Shown here piece by piece: positions 22,614-35,094 of a stretch of 64,000 nt of DNA. Position numbers and translations under genes: made by a program. Each line of letters opens with the position of its first letter. The first letter of the stretch is position 1. The DNA is from Halichondria panicea. Lineage: Eukaryota > Porifera > Demospongiae > Suberitida > Halichondriidae. The stretch spans positions 14,442,198 through 14,506,197 of the forward strand of contig NC_087377.1 of the NCBI RefSeq assembly GCF_963675165.1, read 5' to 3'. The notes under the pieces were generated by a model. That model searched no databases and was not told the origin of the DNA. It saw only the letters and a list, made by a program, of their open reading frames with translations.

Positions 22614-24625
22614 TTGCATGTGGGTATGGCTGAGTTTGGTTATACAAATGAGGAAAAGGAACCAAAATTGAGAGGGTAAAAGCTTGTTGCACAAATCTGA
22701 ACATGAATCGGGCGAGGAGCAAGAGATCTATAATTTTAATGAACGCAGGTGAAGAGCAGTGGACATTTACCATTCAAGTGGGAGATCAGTGATCAAGATA
22801 ACTGCTGTGGTATGGGTTCAAGGATACCAATTAATTGCAAGGTATTTACTCAGAAGAAGAGGGAACCAAAATACCATGCTTGTGTATATACAGACTGACG
22901 CAGTCTCAAACTGGCATATCATCAAAAGTGAGCTCAATTGGAATGCAACCTGACCCACTCAATATAGTCTGAATATTGATGGAATGTACTGAAATTGTAT
23001 AATTATCTGTACATAATTATTGTTTATGCATGCATGGTTGAGCAACTCACATCTGTTTCATATTTCTATAACCAAGTTAACAAGCTGTTCTTGTCCTACG
23101 CACTTCATGCAAGCTTAAGATATCACATAATTATATAGAAGCCTTCCCAATCTCATTTTGAACTGAGTCAACTGCATCAAGACTTGATGATACATAATAA
23201 TTATAGACTATAGTTGCATGGTATGTATACCCTTAGTCTGAGAAGGTTTTGGTTTTGGCATTGTTCGCCAACAATAATTATAGATGTTGAAAAGCCACTA
23301 AGGCAAGAGGGATATTTCACTGGTCAATCGAATTAAGTTAAGCGTGGTTGACTAACTGGGAAGTGCATGCAGTAACAGTAAACTTAGGCGTAAAGTGGAC
23401 CTTGTGCCCAGTTTTGTATGTTTCCAGCAACACACTAAAACTGAACCCACTTTTGAGATCGGGGGAGGTCAATTCTTGATTATAGCAGGAATATGAATTA
23501 GTATTACGGTGATAAGAAAACATGTCTTCATCATCATCGAGGGTATAATGTGACATGTGCAATGCATGTGCTATAATACCAAAACTGTTTTTTCTGCCTT
23601 ATAATTATATACTCTTAATTCAGGCTGTTCACCGTATACAGTTACGTCCGTTGGTTCTTCACGCTGTGTGATCTCCTTACTGTATCATGTTTACTATCAA
23701 TTGAAGTTCTTCTGGAATTCTTGTTCTTTAATGATCTCCACAGTTACATCATGTTCCTGTAGCTGTAATAACTCCGAGAACAGAAGAGAAGTTACCAAAT
23801 TGCTGGTCTGCCAAGTTTTGTGATACATGTGTTAGGTGTATAAATTGGAAAGGGGACTCAAGGCTCAGATGTATAGGATGGTATTATTTGAATGGATCAC
23901 ATTGATTGCCATCTCCATTGTATAAGTCATATAATATGACTTGTCAAAATGCTGAGGTCCTCTCCGTCACAGAACAGTCTGATAGTTCCAGGACATGCAG
24001 TATTCACCAACCAGACTCACTCCTCCATCAACACTCGACAGCCATGCAGAGAGACACTATTATATACTCATACTCAACGTAGCAGACCTGTCAAATGGTC
24101 AGGATATTGTATACCGTGTAGGAGAAGTGTTCTAAGTGTGTGAAGTGTTCTAGTGGATAATTTTCGTTGGTGAAAACCCATTTAAATATTTCGTAATATT
24201 CCTACAGCTCGGATTAGAGACGTTGAATCTATTTGTGTTCATAGCTTTAACTTTCGTACGATGCTCTTCAATCGAATATTTATATCATATGAAAATAACC
24301 CGCTAATACGGTATATAATCCGGAATGAATGTGCCTAAGCACAATGCTTGAATGTAGAATAAGAACGTATGAGAAATTGCACGGAAATAATATTAATTAG
24401 CAGCTCACACATGCATTATATTCTAGTGACTTGTTATAATTATACACCTCCCCATAAGATGAACTTTCTGATTTCCATCAACTCAAAAATAGTTAAGACA
24501 CCATGATTATAATAAGGTCAGTTATACTTCTCATCTGTAATTTATGCATATGCATTGTTATGTAAAACGTTATAGCTATAACCATATAAATAATGGCTGG
24601 ATTGTTACATGGACACTAACACAGT
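22614..24625. other. Spacer with receptor relics
   Basis: No intact gene. 23041-23105 and 23365-23440 together match the tail-like relic at 61.85-61.99 kb (minus strand), split here by ~260 bp whose relatives lie near 46.72-46.9 kb. 23949-24065 is an Ig-exon splinter (CPGTVRLFC region) with an internal ATGC insertion; the same splinter is at 56788-56900. The rest aligns with 56.2-57.5 kb. Confidence 0.5.
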
Positions 24626-27079
24626 TTATATTGGTCCATACGCCTGGTTAATGTTGAGTTCAATCTCCTCTTTGGGTGACACCTCCTCATAAATAGGACC
24701 AGCTGGTACAGTGGGTCCTATGTTAATAGCTTGTCCATCAGCTGCCGGGGAGAACACTGTCTTCTTCCGCATGACCCAGTACATCAAGAGAGCACCACAA
24801 GCACAACCAGAAACCATTGCCACAATAAATGTTACAATGGTGGAAATCACAGCAACTTCATTGATGGTCAGAGAAACTTCCTTGGAATCTGTAAATCATG
24901 TCAAAACATTGTCAAACATGCAGACTAAGATCACCTCATTCCAGTCAATGTACCATATACTAGAATGTTTTGCAAGAAAAAACAAATAAGCGAAATTTGC
25001 GAGGGTTGACCAATTCTTCGCAACGCGAAACTAATACACACGATCCTTGCCAGAACGCAATAGTTAAATCGCAAAGGGTCAATTTTCTGCTGATTTGGCT
25101 TATTTGCAAAGGTTTTTCACCCGCAAAGTATTCACATATGTACTAACCCTAACCCTTACGCATATATCCTATAATTACCAGTTGCTCCCTGCATGGAAAC
25201 AAACAGTAAGCAATATATACATAAGTATCATTATATTATGTAAACTGCAATGATAAACAAGGGCATTTAGCTAAATCAACTGTTGAGTACACAGTATAAT
25301 AATTATTTATCTAAATGAATGGTTCATCAATATATAAGTGCTGTTTGGGTGATTTAAAACCCAGCACATATAATTTTAAATTTATAGCAGGCTTTTACTG
25401 AGGGAATCGCAGAGCCTGTTAGGCCATGTAACAGCAGTAATACCGTGCTTTATTAAAACGCTGTTTTTGAGCTATAGTTACACAAATAATATTATTAGTG
25501 CTATAACTATAGCACGGAGTGTCGATTGTATCCATACTCTTGAATTCGTTATAAAACAATGCAATGCATGCAAAAATTTACCTTGTCCTAAACATTTAGG
25601 TCTTCAAGGTTGAGACTCCACCGGTACGTACTATTACAGGCAAAAATATTCTGTCCAATGAGCTCGTATCTTTTTTCGCACCAAAACCTGATAGTTAAAT
25701 GTTCACCAATGCTCGTGTAGGAATATTTGAGTAATGGGTTGTTGGTTAGTTTTTCTGGAAGGGCACTGCATTTCTCTGCATACAAGTATAGCATACACAT
25801 GCACTATTTAAAAAACACTATACTCATATATTTATAAATAAGGGGAGAGAGTGACCCAACCCACAAAACCAGTATTACATACAGGAGGATAATTCAAAGA
25901 CTATTTTCTATTATTGTTTGGAGGATTATGTGCAGCATTTTATTTTGTGTTAGGCCACTCAGCATGTATTCAATTTTATTATTGTTATGTAGTTAACATT
26001 ACCTTCTTCACAAAGTAGGTCAGCAGGATTTGGCACCCACTCTCCTCTTCCTGAACTTTAACACAAGTTGCTGTTCTTGGATGACTGGGAAATAGACCAT
26101 CGTCACACTGGAGCACTATTTCTGTCCCTTCCGTGAAACCAGATTCAGCAGATAAAATTGTAAAGCTCCCGTTGATAGGAGTAGAAGGTGTATCACACAT
26201 AATAGCACCAGCTTGGGGAGAAATGGAGATCTAATTAGGATTATAATTTATTTGATCTAATACCTGGTATGATACCACTGTATGTAGTGATATTACTAGT
26301 CCCTATGCTGTTTCTAGCTTGAAGGGTGACAACATAGATCCTGTCATTTCCAATCATCGAAACTTCAAAGGGGACAAAGCAAGTTGTTGTACATAATTAT
26401 ACTACTGCTCACAATTTTGTTGTCATTTGTATCATTGAACAGAAGGGCAACGTTGTAAAAGATCTCCTCTTGGTATTGTGAACATTCAGCCTACAAAGTA
26501 TTAATTGCGGCATTACAAAGTTATGAGCTTACATATTGATTCCAAGTGACTGTCAGTATAGTAGAGATAGAAGTATTGATGCTCACATTGAAATTATAGA
26601 CAATGGGTACTGTCTCTTGTACTACTGAGATGTTCACTGAGGTATCATTGAAGTTTCGTGCATCACCATGCACATCTGATCCTGAAAACCATCTGTGTCC
26701 CAATGGCTATTTGAGAAATTTATAAAGAAAGAATTGACGAAAAATTTGCAAAGATTCTCGATATTCTGTCCTGGGACAAATGAACAAGTTCGACAGATGC
26801 AGAGACCAATGTTGAGTCATTAAAGACTTTTGTGGTGTCATTCACACTATCAGTATCAAAACGTTTGAGCAAATACATGTTGTCATCATGGTAGAACTTC
26901 CACTCTAACAGTGTAATGTCCACTCCCTCACAAAACAGTCTGACAGTTCCAGGACACTGTTTACTAACCAGACTCACTCCTCCTTCAACAGTCAGAGACA
27001 CTGATAATGAGTACACCTCTTCACTTATCGTTGAAGTTAAGATAATTAGTGCTGCACTTGGCCTGCACACTGCTGTCAT
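24626..27079 (-). pseudogene. Gene M: Ig-FN3-sushi-sushi receptor pseudogene
   Basis: Exons: 26533-27079 (signal peptide, Ig, first half of FN3), 26264-26490 (second half of FN3), about 25994-26215 (sushi 1), about 25588-25790 (sushi 2, KCSALPEKL...FWCEKRYELIG) and 24626-24892 (membrane helix ISTIVTFIVAMVSGCACGAL, tail with PIYEEV and NQAYGP). Compared with intact gene N it has a TAA in the Ig domain near 26719, an ATGC insertion at 26668-26671, a +4 AATT-type insertion near 26396, a 1-nt deletion in sushi 1 near 26057 and a 1-nt deletion removing the last Cys of sushi 2 near 25592. Confidence 0.8.
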
Positions 27080-27652
27080 CCGGCATTTAATGTTTATAAA
27101 AAATGACATGAGTTGTGTTCGTGTATATGGTAATTTAGCACATGTGCATTGCATCATGATAAATAAACGTTGTGATGATTCTAATTAAAAATTCAGTCAT
27201 AATATTATGCATTAGCATGTAAATGGTGTATGTGATGGTACCGTAAACAGGTTATTGCCGGGAAAGTGTTGCGGTGTGAATACTATATAAAGTTTATACA
27301 CACTCCGTTGTCTGAATGATTTTCTAGCTAACTAGCAAGCCTGCATGGGGATTAGCTTTATAGGAGGGTGTAGCATTTTCATTGGGAGACCAGCCAAATA
27401 GCTGCAGCGCAGTGGTATATTCAAGGATACCAAAATATTGTTTGTTTTTTTGGGGGTGGGGTGTCCCCTTTAAAATACATAATTATTATGGAGGGCAGTA
27501 CAGAAAAATAAAGGTGAAAGCATACAGTGTAATGATGATAATTGTTAGTTTAACCTGTTTGCAGTTCAGAGGTAACCAGATGATGACCGATGATGGAGCG
27601 AGCACCACAAATATACACTGTATAGCAGACCAGAGATAATTATAGTAAGGAA
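27080..27652. other. Upstream spacer of gene M
   Basis: No gene. It aligns with 60.89-61.1 kb upstream of gene N and contains a TTAA where the 919-bp element sits in N. Confidence 0.45.
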
Positions 27653-29102
27653 AGGGATTGGCAACGGTCGAAAAAATGTGACTATTTGTGATGCGCTACG
27701 TCATCGACTTTTTTTTATCTTTTGTAGCCTCCATTTATAGCTAAAAGTTAAAAAAAAAACATGCTTAAGAAAATCAAAATCAAGAATTTATGCAGCCTAG
27801 TTGATCAACAATATCTAGGAATCCAATTTTCATCAGATCTTTCTTGGCATTCCCACACTAAGGCTCTTTGTAAAAAATCGAGAAAACTTAATTGTTGGAC
27901 TGCTACACAGAAACTTCGCAACTCATTCTCCCCCTTCTGTTATGCTGAAATTATACAAATCTTTCATTAGACCAAAACTAGAGTATGCTTCAATCGTTTG
28001 GAACCCACACTTAAAATGCATTATCAAGGATATGGAAAAAGTCCAGAAGTTTGCATTAAAGGTTTGCCTAAAACAGTGGGATTACTTTATCAGCTATTTG
28101 GAACTTTTGAAAAGAGCAGAACTACCAACGCTGGGTCAGAGAAGGGCATTGGCCAGTCTGCACCATCTATTCAAAATTATGCATAATATAAGTTACTATG
28201 AGGACACACCTAAGAAGAGACAATTAACATACAATACAAGACATGTTAACAATCTCTCTCTGACTCCAGTATCATGCAGAACATCGGTCCATAGTAACTC
28301 CTTTTTCCCAAGGACCATTGAACTGTGGAACAGGATTATGGGGCAAATTGTGAACTTATAATCAGCACTTGTACTCCCTTAAAATTATTTAAATCTATGC
28401 TTAATGACCCTGTAGTATACTTAGCATTCTTTGAATAGGTAGTTACACTATATATAATTATATATATAATTATATATATATATATTTTTTAGGGTACTAA
28501 CTTATTAGCTTCTGCTATTTTATTGTATCCTGGCTTTGCCGAATTGTTAAAAAAAAACAAAAAAAACAGAGACACAACAAAACAAGATATGTAGGTAAAA
28601 CATCATAGGCTTACAGCAGTGCTTCTTAAAAAGGGGGCACAAACTAATATAACACTTTCTCGTCTTTTACAGCCTCCATTTTAGCAATTTTGATTATAAA
28701 TGTAAAAAACATACAAAAGAGATTTAACCAAGGAAATGTATGCAGGCCAGTTTGTCAACATAGACACAAATAAGCAGGATCTGTAGGCAAAACATCATTT
28801 GGCTACGGCAGTGCTTCTTAAAAGGGGGCACAGACCAATAATAACTAGTTTTCAAGCTCTAGAGCACCACAGTCAATTCTTCCACGCTTGGACTTCACTT
28901 TAAATAAAGCACAGGACACGTGTAGCCTTACTATACGCAATTCTAAAGTCTCATGAGACTAATAACTAACTAAAAGTAATATTACTTCGTTTCGCGGGCG
29001 TTGTGCCGGGAAATAATGCGCATCAAGGATGGTTAAGAGGAAATCAATATGAAATCAATGTGAAATGATCACGTGAGTTACTCCCTTTGCCAATCCCTCT
29101 AT
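27653..29102. mobile_element. Composite repeat: LINE tail nested in a TIR-bounded element
   Basis: The left end AAAGGGATTGGCAA and the right end (reverse complement AGAGGGATTGGCAA, at 29080-29095) suggest terminal inverted repeats. Inside are the LINE fragment at 27761-28361, an A-rich 3' end (28547-28567) and a direct repeat GTGCTTCTTAAAA(A)GGGGGCAC at 28618 and 28810. The element class is not clear. Confidence 0.45.
27761..28361 (+). pseudogene. 5'-truncated non-LTR retrotransposon ORF2 C-terminus
   Basis: YLGIQFSSDLSWHSHTKALC followed by IIQIFH, then after a frameshift near 27945 LYKSFIRPKLEYASIVWNPH and IKDMEKVQKFALKVCL. This order (LGI.SSDLSW, then LYKS.VRP.LEYA..VW.P, then LE.VQ..A) is the thumb and C-terminal region of animal LINE reverse transcriptases. 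The catalytic palm is absent and two overlapping frames are needed, so it is dead on arrival, as usual for 5'-truncated LINEs. Confidence 0.8.
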
Positions 29103-29639
29103 TACTCTATCTCTGAGCAGACATAGCAGTAAGAAAGTCCATCGGCAATGGAGCCATGCCATGGTAGATGAGTGCGAGTGCTCCCGTTTGTCAGCAAGGC
29201 GTGCGGCTTAAAGCCTTTTGCACCTCACCGAGGCATCAGCACTAGATCTAGCGGCAGCGCGGTGGTGCTTTCAATATTCAAAAACACAGATTGGTAATGG
29301 TCGTTAAGTTTAATCTAAACTTTAGACAGCTATAATATTTCCGTTTTTCCGTTTCCTTCTTTTCCATGCAGCACCCGCTTTGCTTTGACCAACTTACAAG
29401 TGATATTTCAGCAGTAACTACTCTTTCTATATTATCTGGCAGTGCTAAAATGAAGGTAAGCAATTTCTCAATGATTGTAAGAAGGTGGCATGGTTTTATT
29501 AATGCTTTCAACACCAACTTTATAGATGTTATCTTCATGTCGCTATGCTAATAGAATACTCAGCCCAGCTATTGTGCCTGATTCGAGCTAGACTCTATGT
29601 ACTGTTTCACAAATATAATTATAGTGCATAGCTGTGAGA
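29103..29639. other. Spacer without recognised gene
   Basis: Nothing supported. 29150-29260 is locally GC-richer than its surroundings, but I could not fold it into a tRNA or known RNA. Confidence 0.35.
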
Positions 29640-30042
29640 CAGGCTCTGGGAAAACCAGACTTTTGGAGCAGGCTAAAATGTTTGCGATATTAATGTTACG
29701 GTAGACCAAGTACCTATACCAAGTGATAGAGAAAGCATCCCCTATGCAATGATATGCTGCTTAGTGTGCACATACCTAGTTTCATACTCGAGTTTTGTGT
29801 GCTGGAAACTCGAAGCTGTGAAAAAGAAGTGTTGAAAAATGCCCCTCAAAGATTGCTCATTACGACAATATTATTATTAGGTGATAGCGAAAGTTTGGAT
29901 GAAGCGCTTCGGTGGATTTCGAGCATCAGATTTTACAGAGAGGTATATATAGATGCACTGTAAATATAATGTAGACCTATAGCCATTTAGTTATAGCTCA
30001 ATACTAAACTCTGCTCCAAAAGTCTGGTTTTCCCAGAGCCTG
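29640..30042. mobile_element. Non-autonomous TIR element, ~403 bp
   Basis: The left end CAGGCTCTGGGAAAACCAGA and the right end (reverse complement of the same 20 bases) are exact inverted repeats over about 30 bp, ending TTTTGGAGCAG. Outside them CTGTGAGA faces TCACAG, so the repeat may extend further. There is no coding content, and no target duplication could be defined. Confidence 0.75.
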
Positions 30043-30482
30043 TCACAGTATTACGATTGCTGGGTGTTTGAAACTGCCTTAAGTTACTATAATTATAGAG
30101 ACTCAGTATAGTTGGTTTTTATAGCAGTTAATTTGCCGAACAAAAATCAATAAATCGATTGTCAATGATATATGTTTAGATTGTTGTGTTTATGACTTTC
30201 ATACATTTGCATAGAACTTATAATGAAATTCATCTTGAAAGTATTTATGGCTGGCATATAGATTTCATGAATTCTGCATAACTGTCTGGCCGCCTGTGAC
30301 AGTAATAATTATGCTATAGTATATTCATCAATAAATGCACATGCAGTTCACATGCATTGAGGCCTGCCTGTATGTAATTATAATTAAAGTGTCAGTTACG
30401 AAATAAATAGAACAATTAATGCAAGCATGCAAGCTCAATGTTCTGCTGTAATTCCCCCATGATTGTAGCAAGGTAAAAATGC

Positions 30483-32705
30483 ACTGTCACTACTCAGATT
30501 CATCTGGGCTACATCACATATATACTGTTTACTGCTGCATACTGGATAGCTCAGTCTGAAGGTGAGTAATCAAAATATCACTTGTGCATGCATGTTCTAG
30601 TGCATTGATTGTTGCTTCCTTGTAAAGATGCAAATCCATCAGTGTCTCTGATTGTTGAGGGAGGAGGGAGTCTGGTTGGTGAACAATGTCCTGGAACTGT
30701 CAAGATATTATGCAATGGAGTTGACTTGTCATTTTTACGATGGAGGTACAATGGGAAAATAAATATAGTGACCTTTTTCTCAGATACAGAAGCACCTTCT
30801 TCTGTTAATCCTAGTAATCCAGCATTCGTAAGAGTTGAGCTGTTATCAGTAGCACAGGATCCAGCTGCAGATCCAAGTATTGCTAACTTTTCATCTGAGC
30901 TTGTTGTAAACGTGTCGAATCTAAGAACAGTATCAAATATTACATGTGGGGATCCAAGAATTTCAAAAAGGATTCCAGTGGATGTTGAGATTATACAAGA
31001 AACTGAGCCTGAGAGTCCCAATGAAACTAATGTGACAGCTCTCTATGGATTTGGATCCTTGACTGATGCCATTGTCTCTTGGAAAAAATTGGTGAGTAAG
31101 TTATAATCAATGCTCTTGTAAAATTGTAAATATCTCGTATAGGAAACACGATGTCCAGAATTTCAGACCTCCTTGATCTATCAAGTCTCACTGTTGGACT
31201 CCGGTGTTGTCACAGTAAATCACACAAGCTGTGGAGAAGTGTGTATAGTCAACTTTCAGAACTTTTCCGATACTACTGAAGTGTATAGGGTGACACTGTT
31301 AGCTGTCAACGCCATCGGGGCAAGTAAACTTGTGGAATATCCAGTCATTATCGGTATGTTAAAATTAAGTATGTCTTCAAAATGCATTTATTATAGGGAC
31401 CGGCAATTTAATAGTAAAAGCTATGAAATACCGTAAGGCCATAATTATGTCTTATTATTAGTGCAAACTTTTTCAGTGAAACAAAGCAGCTTCTACTTCA
31501 CACCTACCATCCTCTCAAGAGACTGTCTGTTTACTTATGAATGCTTCTCAAATGGAAGTCTGGATACAGACAGTTGCAATGTGTTGTACACGACTGATTC
31601 AATGTACAGGGATCCAATGATGATTGTTTCTCCACTCGATACACAATTTGAAATAGCTGACATAACTACTGAGAGAGTCTATTTTTTTGAGTTCTCTGTG
31701 TCTGTGAATGGCACTCTAGTTGTTAGGAACAGGCTTACTGAAAAAGCGATATCAAGTAAGTATCACACAATTATAGACGTTAACTAATCTTCACTGTTTC
31801 AGGTCCGAGGTTCAGTACAGTGGCTATAATTTTCCTTGCTCTAACCATTTTGCTGATCACTGTCGGAACAGCATTTGGTATAATATAGTATAATGTAAAA
31901 TTTCCTAAACTACGTCTTGTACATTTTTGCAGTTATATATATCTGTGTTACAAAGCAGTTGCAACGGGTTCTAGTAAAGATTGTTTTGTTTATGGTATGT
32001 CTCTTGGGAATGTTGAGCTTCATTTTTCTTACTGTTTTTTCCATTATCACTGGTGTTCAACAAGGTAAGTTCTTACTGAGTTGAGTTTATTTTCTAAGAC
32101 GTCTCTCTGCAGATACATGCAGTCTGGATTGGAGCATAGCACGTGATGCATTGGTCATTGTAGCCTTTCTATTTGCTCTATTTGGAAATGCTCTTCTGGT
32201 CTGTTTCCTGCTTGCCCCTCGTCAATACAAAAGTAACATTTGTTCCATTTTTCAACACTGCAATTAACTCCATGCATATATACATCTGTATATTCTCAGA
32301 GTTTGTCCAGATAAATTTGCAATATAGCAAAGAAGCTTCATGTTCTCAGATCAGCATGAATAGGTAATCATAGCGTAGCCATACAATTTTGGTTTTCTAA
32401 CCATTTTCATTTCTTCAGTAGTATCAAACTCGACAGCTCCTTAGTACAAATGGACACAACAGCTGAGGTACGTTAGTTGGTGGATTTTCTTGATAAAATA
32501 CTTTGCATAGGGTTCAACTAGCAATTCTGAGGAGACCAAAGCAAATCCTGAGAAGACAAACACTAGTTCAGAAGCCAACAATGTAGTAGCACCCTTAGAA
32601 GAAGTGCAGGATATAGATCTAGACAGAGAGCTGGAGTCTAGTCAAAAGAAGGGAGGGAAATTCACTGTCTACAAAGTTATTATTGTGGGAAAAGAGCACT
32701 CGTAG
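30483..32705 (+). CDS. Gene P1: Ig-FN3 receptor with three membrane segments
   Basis: Ten exons: signal exon ending 30561, then 30628-31091, 31143-31353, 31477-31755, 31803-31877, 31933-32064, 32113-32232, 32300-32363, 32419-32467 and 32511-32705; all phases agree from exon 2 on. Order: Ig-like domain (CPGTVKILCNGVDLSFLRWR ... ITCGD), FN3 split after VSWKKL, a second Cys-containing module of ~93 residues, then three separate hydrophobic exons (FSTVAIIFLALTILLITVG; IVLFMVCLLGMLSFIFLTVF; ALVIVAFLFALFGNALLVCF) and a ~100-residue acidic/Lys-rich tail with VYKVI. The Ig/FN3 intron matches the single-pass family. No in-frame ATG precedes the signal-like segment (ITYILFTAAYW); a TAA lies in frame at 30474, so the true start is unresolved. 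Confidence 0.75.
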
Positions 32706-33645
32706 CTCGAACGACCTGAACTGTAAGGATCTAGAACATTCTAGATTGTGTGTAGGCGTATAGGTATATATTTATGATTTGTGCCATGTGCTGTCAGTAT
32801 GTAATGATCTCATTATCTCTTATGTCATATTATGTAATGACCTCATATTCTGTTATGTCATGATTGGTTTGTGTCATGTACTCCGTCGTTGGAGAGAAAG
32901 CCGCCATTCGTGAGCTTGCCATGTCGAAACAGTTTATCCTCGTCGCCAATTTGTAGTAACTTAGTCTTAGCTACTTTATACTGCACGCTATATACTTGAT
33001 ATATATGTTCAGAAGAATGGTGCATTCATTATTTATTAAGCACATGGACAAGACTGAGCTAGTAATATAAAACTCCAACATAAATAGAACATAGTAACTA
33101 AGGAAATGACATCATACACCAGCACTCTAAATATAGCTGGTTAGTCCATAGTTCAGGATACTACAAACAGCATAATAATCTTACCAGTATAAGGAAAATT
33201 AGAAGAAGAACGTAAGAATTTCTCAGATGTACAGTGCCATCATCTCTTTAGCTGAGTATAAGCCTATCAATGTTAGTGAATTGCATGAAGTTTTTGGCAA
33301 CACAGTACAGGATTCATTACTTTCTTGAACAATTAAGATTGTCAAATCAGGTGATTCATCAATTTTGAGTATACTATAATCATAATAATTATAACACTGC
33401 ATCAAATGTAAAGCCAGCCCTCATAGCAAAGTGTTTTCTATTGGAGTATCTCTGGCTATTGAAAGTTGATGACAATTCTCGTAATTGGTGACAACAATTA
33501 GTTTCAGTGTATGTGATTGCACTGTAAACAGATGATTGAGATAATGATCAATTCAGCTCATCACACCAGTGGAGGGAATACTATCTGACTCGTCAAATAT
33601 ACCACAATAATATTGGCTGGAAATTTACTAACACAGTCGTGTTTT
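32706..33645. other. Spacer between P1 and gene B
   Basis: No gene. 32800-32875 has imperfect direct repeats of TTATGTCAT(A/G). 33415-33645 is the conserved 3' flank of the A/B/F/L genes. Confidence 0.4.
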
Positions 33646-35094
33646 TCACACTCTTACTGGTCCATAAGCTTGGTTAGTGTTCAGTTCAATCTCTTCTTTA
33701 GGCAACACCTCCTCATAAACAGGACCAGTTAATGCAATGGGTCCTACGTTAGCTTGTCCTTCAGCTGCCGAGGAGTACACTGCCTTCTTACGAGAGCAAA
33801 AGTGCATCACTACGAGTCCAGTGAGGAATCCAAGGAGTGTTGCCATTAAGAATGTTATGCCTGTGCTCATTCCAGTAATCTCAGCATTTGATAAAGAGTA
33901 GCCATCTTTCTCTGATACACAAGACGTATTGATGTGAACTGATTTGTTAGTAATGGGTGCTGTACATTGAGACAATTATTTTATAATGTCATGATTCAGC
34001 TATTATCTTGTGTAAGACACCTTTGCAATGCAGGTCAGCAGGATTTGGCACCCACTCTCCTCTTCCTGAAACTTTAACACAAGTTGCTGTTCTTGGGTGA
34101 CTGGGAAGTAGACCATCATCACATTGGAGCACAATTTCTGATCCTTCCGTGAAACCAGATTCAGCAGATAAAATACTAAGGCTCCCGTTGATAGGAGTAG
34201 AAGGTGTATCACACATAATAGCACCAGCTTGGGGAGAAATGGGGATCTAATTAGGATTATAATTTATTTGATCTAATACCTGGTATGATACCGCTGTATG
34301 TAGTGATATTACTAGTCCCTATGCTGTTTCTAGCTTGAAGGGTGACAACATAGATCCTGTCATTTCCAGTCACCGAGACTTCAAAGGGGACAAAGCAAGT
34401 TGGTGTACATACACTACTGCTCACACTTTTGCTATAGCTTGTATTGTCATAGAGAAGGGAAATATTGTAAAACATCTCCTCCTGATATTGCGAACATTCA
34501 GCCTGCAAAGTGTGCAGTTGACTTGTTGCAAAACCAATTATGACTAACTTACGTATTGTTTCCAAGTGACAGCCAGTATAACTATAGAGGGGACAGATGA
34601 TGTATTGATTCTTACACTGAAGTTAGAGACATCGGGCAGTGTTTCTTTTACTATTGAGATGTTCACCAAGGTGTTATTGTTGGTTTCTGCGTCACCACAG
34701 CTGATCCTCATAATATTATGTATCTCAATGGCTGTTTGAGAAAGTTCTAAAGTAAGAATTGATGAGAAATTCGCAAAAACTTTAGAAATTCTATCTTGTG
34801 ACACTCGAACAAGTTCAACAGATGCGGAGGTCAAAATTGAGATATTTCTTGTCTCATTCACACTATCAGACATAAAGGTCTTGAAAAATACATGTTTTCA
34901 GCTTGGTACAACCTCCACTCTAACTGTGTGAGGTCCACTCCCTCACAGAACAGTCTGACAGTTCCAGGACAGTATTCACCAACCAGACTCATTCCTCCCT
35001 CAACAGTCAGAGACACTGATGATGAGTACACCTCTTCACTTATCATTGAAATGAAGATGATCAGTACTGCACTTGGCCTGCACACGGTCATCAT
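33646..35094 (-). pseudogene. Gene B: Ig-FN3-sushi receptor, one frame lesion
   Basis: Exons: 34553-35094 (signal peptide, Ig, first half of FN3), 34280-34502 (223 nt), 34021-34227 (sushi, 207 nt) and 33646-33959 (stalk CVSEKDG, helix ITFLMATLLGFLTGLVVMHF, stop-transfer CSRKK, tail with PVYEEV and NQAYGPV). Everything reads well except the Ig domain near 34893: after ACATGTA the run has five T where the frame needs six (compare MYLLKRFDTDSVNE in gene N), which sends the frame to a TGA. Gene A has the identical deficit. Either an inherited null allele, a homopolymer error or, less likely, slippage. If corrected the product would be about 425 residues. Confidence 0.75.

Noticed and set aside
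25145-25158. Telomere-like CTAACCCTAACCC words (also near 13.44 and 57.99 kb)
   Set aside because: Only two units each, embedded in duplicated spacer sequence; no array.
29150-29260. Possible structured RNA gene
   Set aside because: Could not be folded into a cloverleaf or matched to a known RNA by eye.
30459-30497. A tiny intron (GTAAAA...CTCAG) giving P1 an ATG start
   Set aside because: It would be about 25 nt long and the phases do not match.
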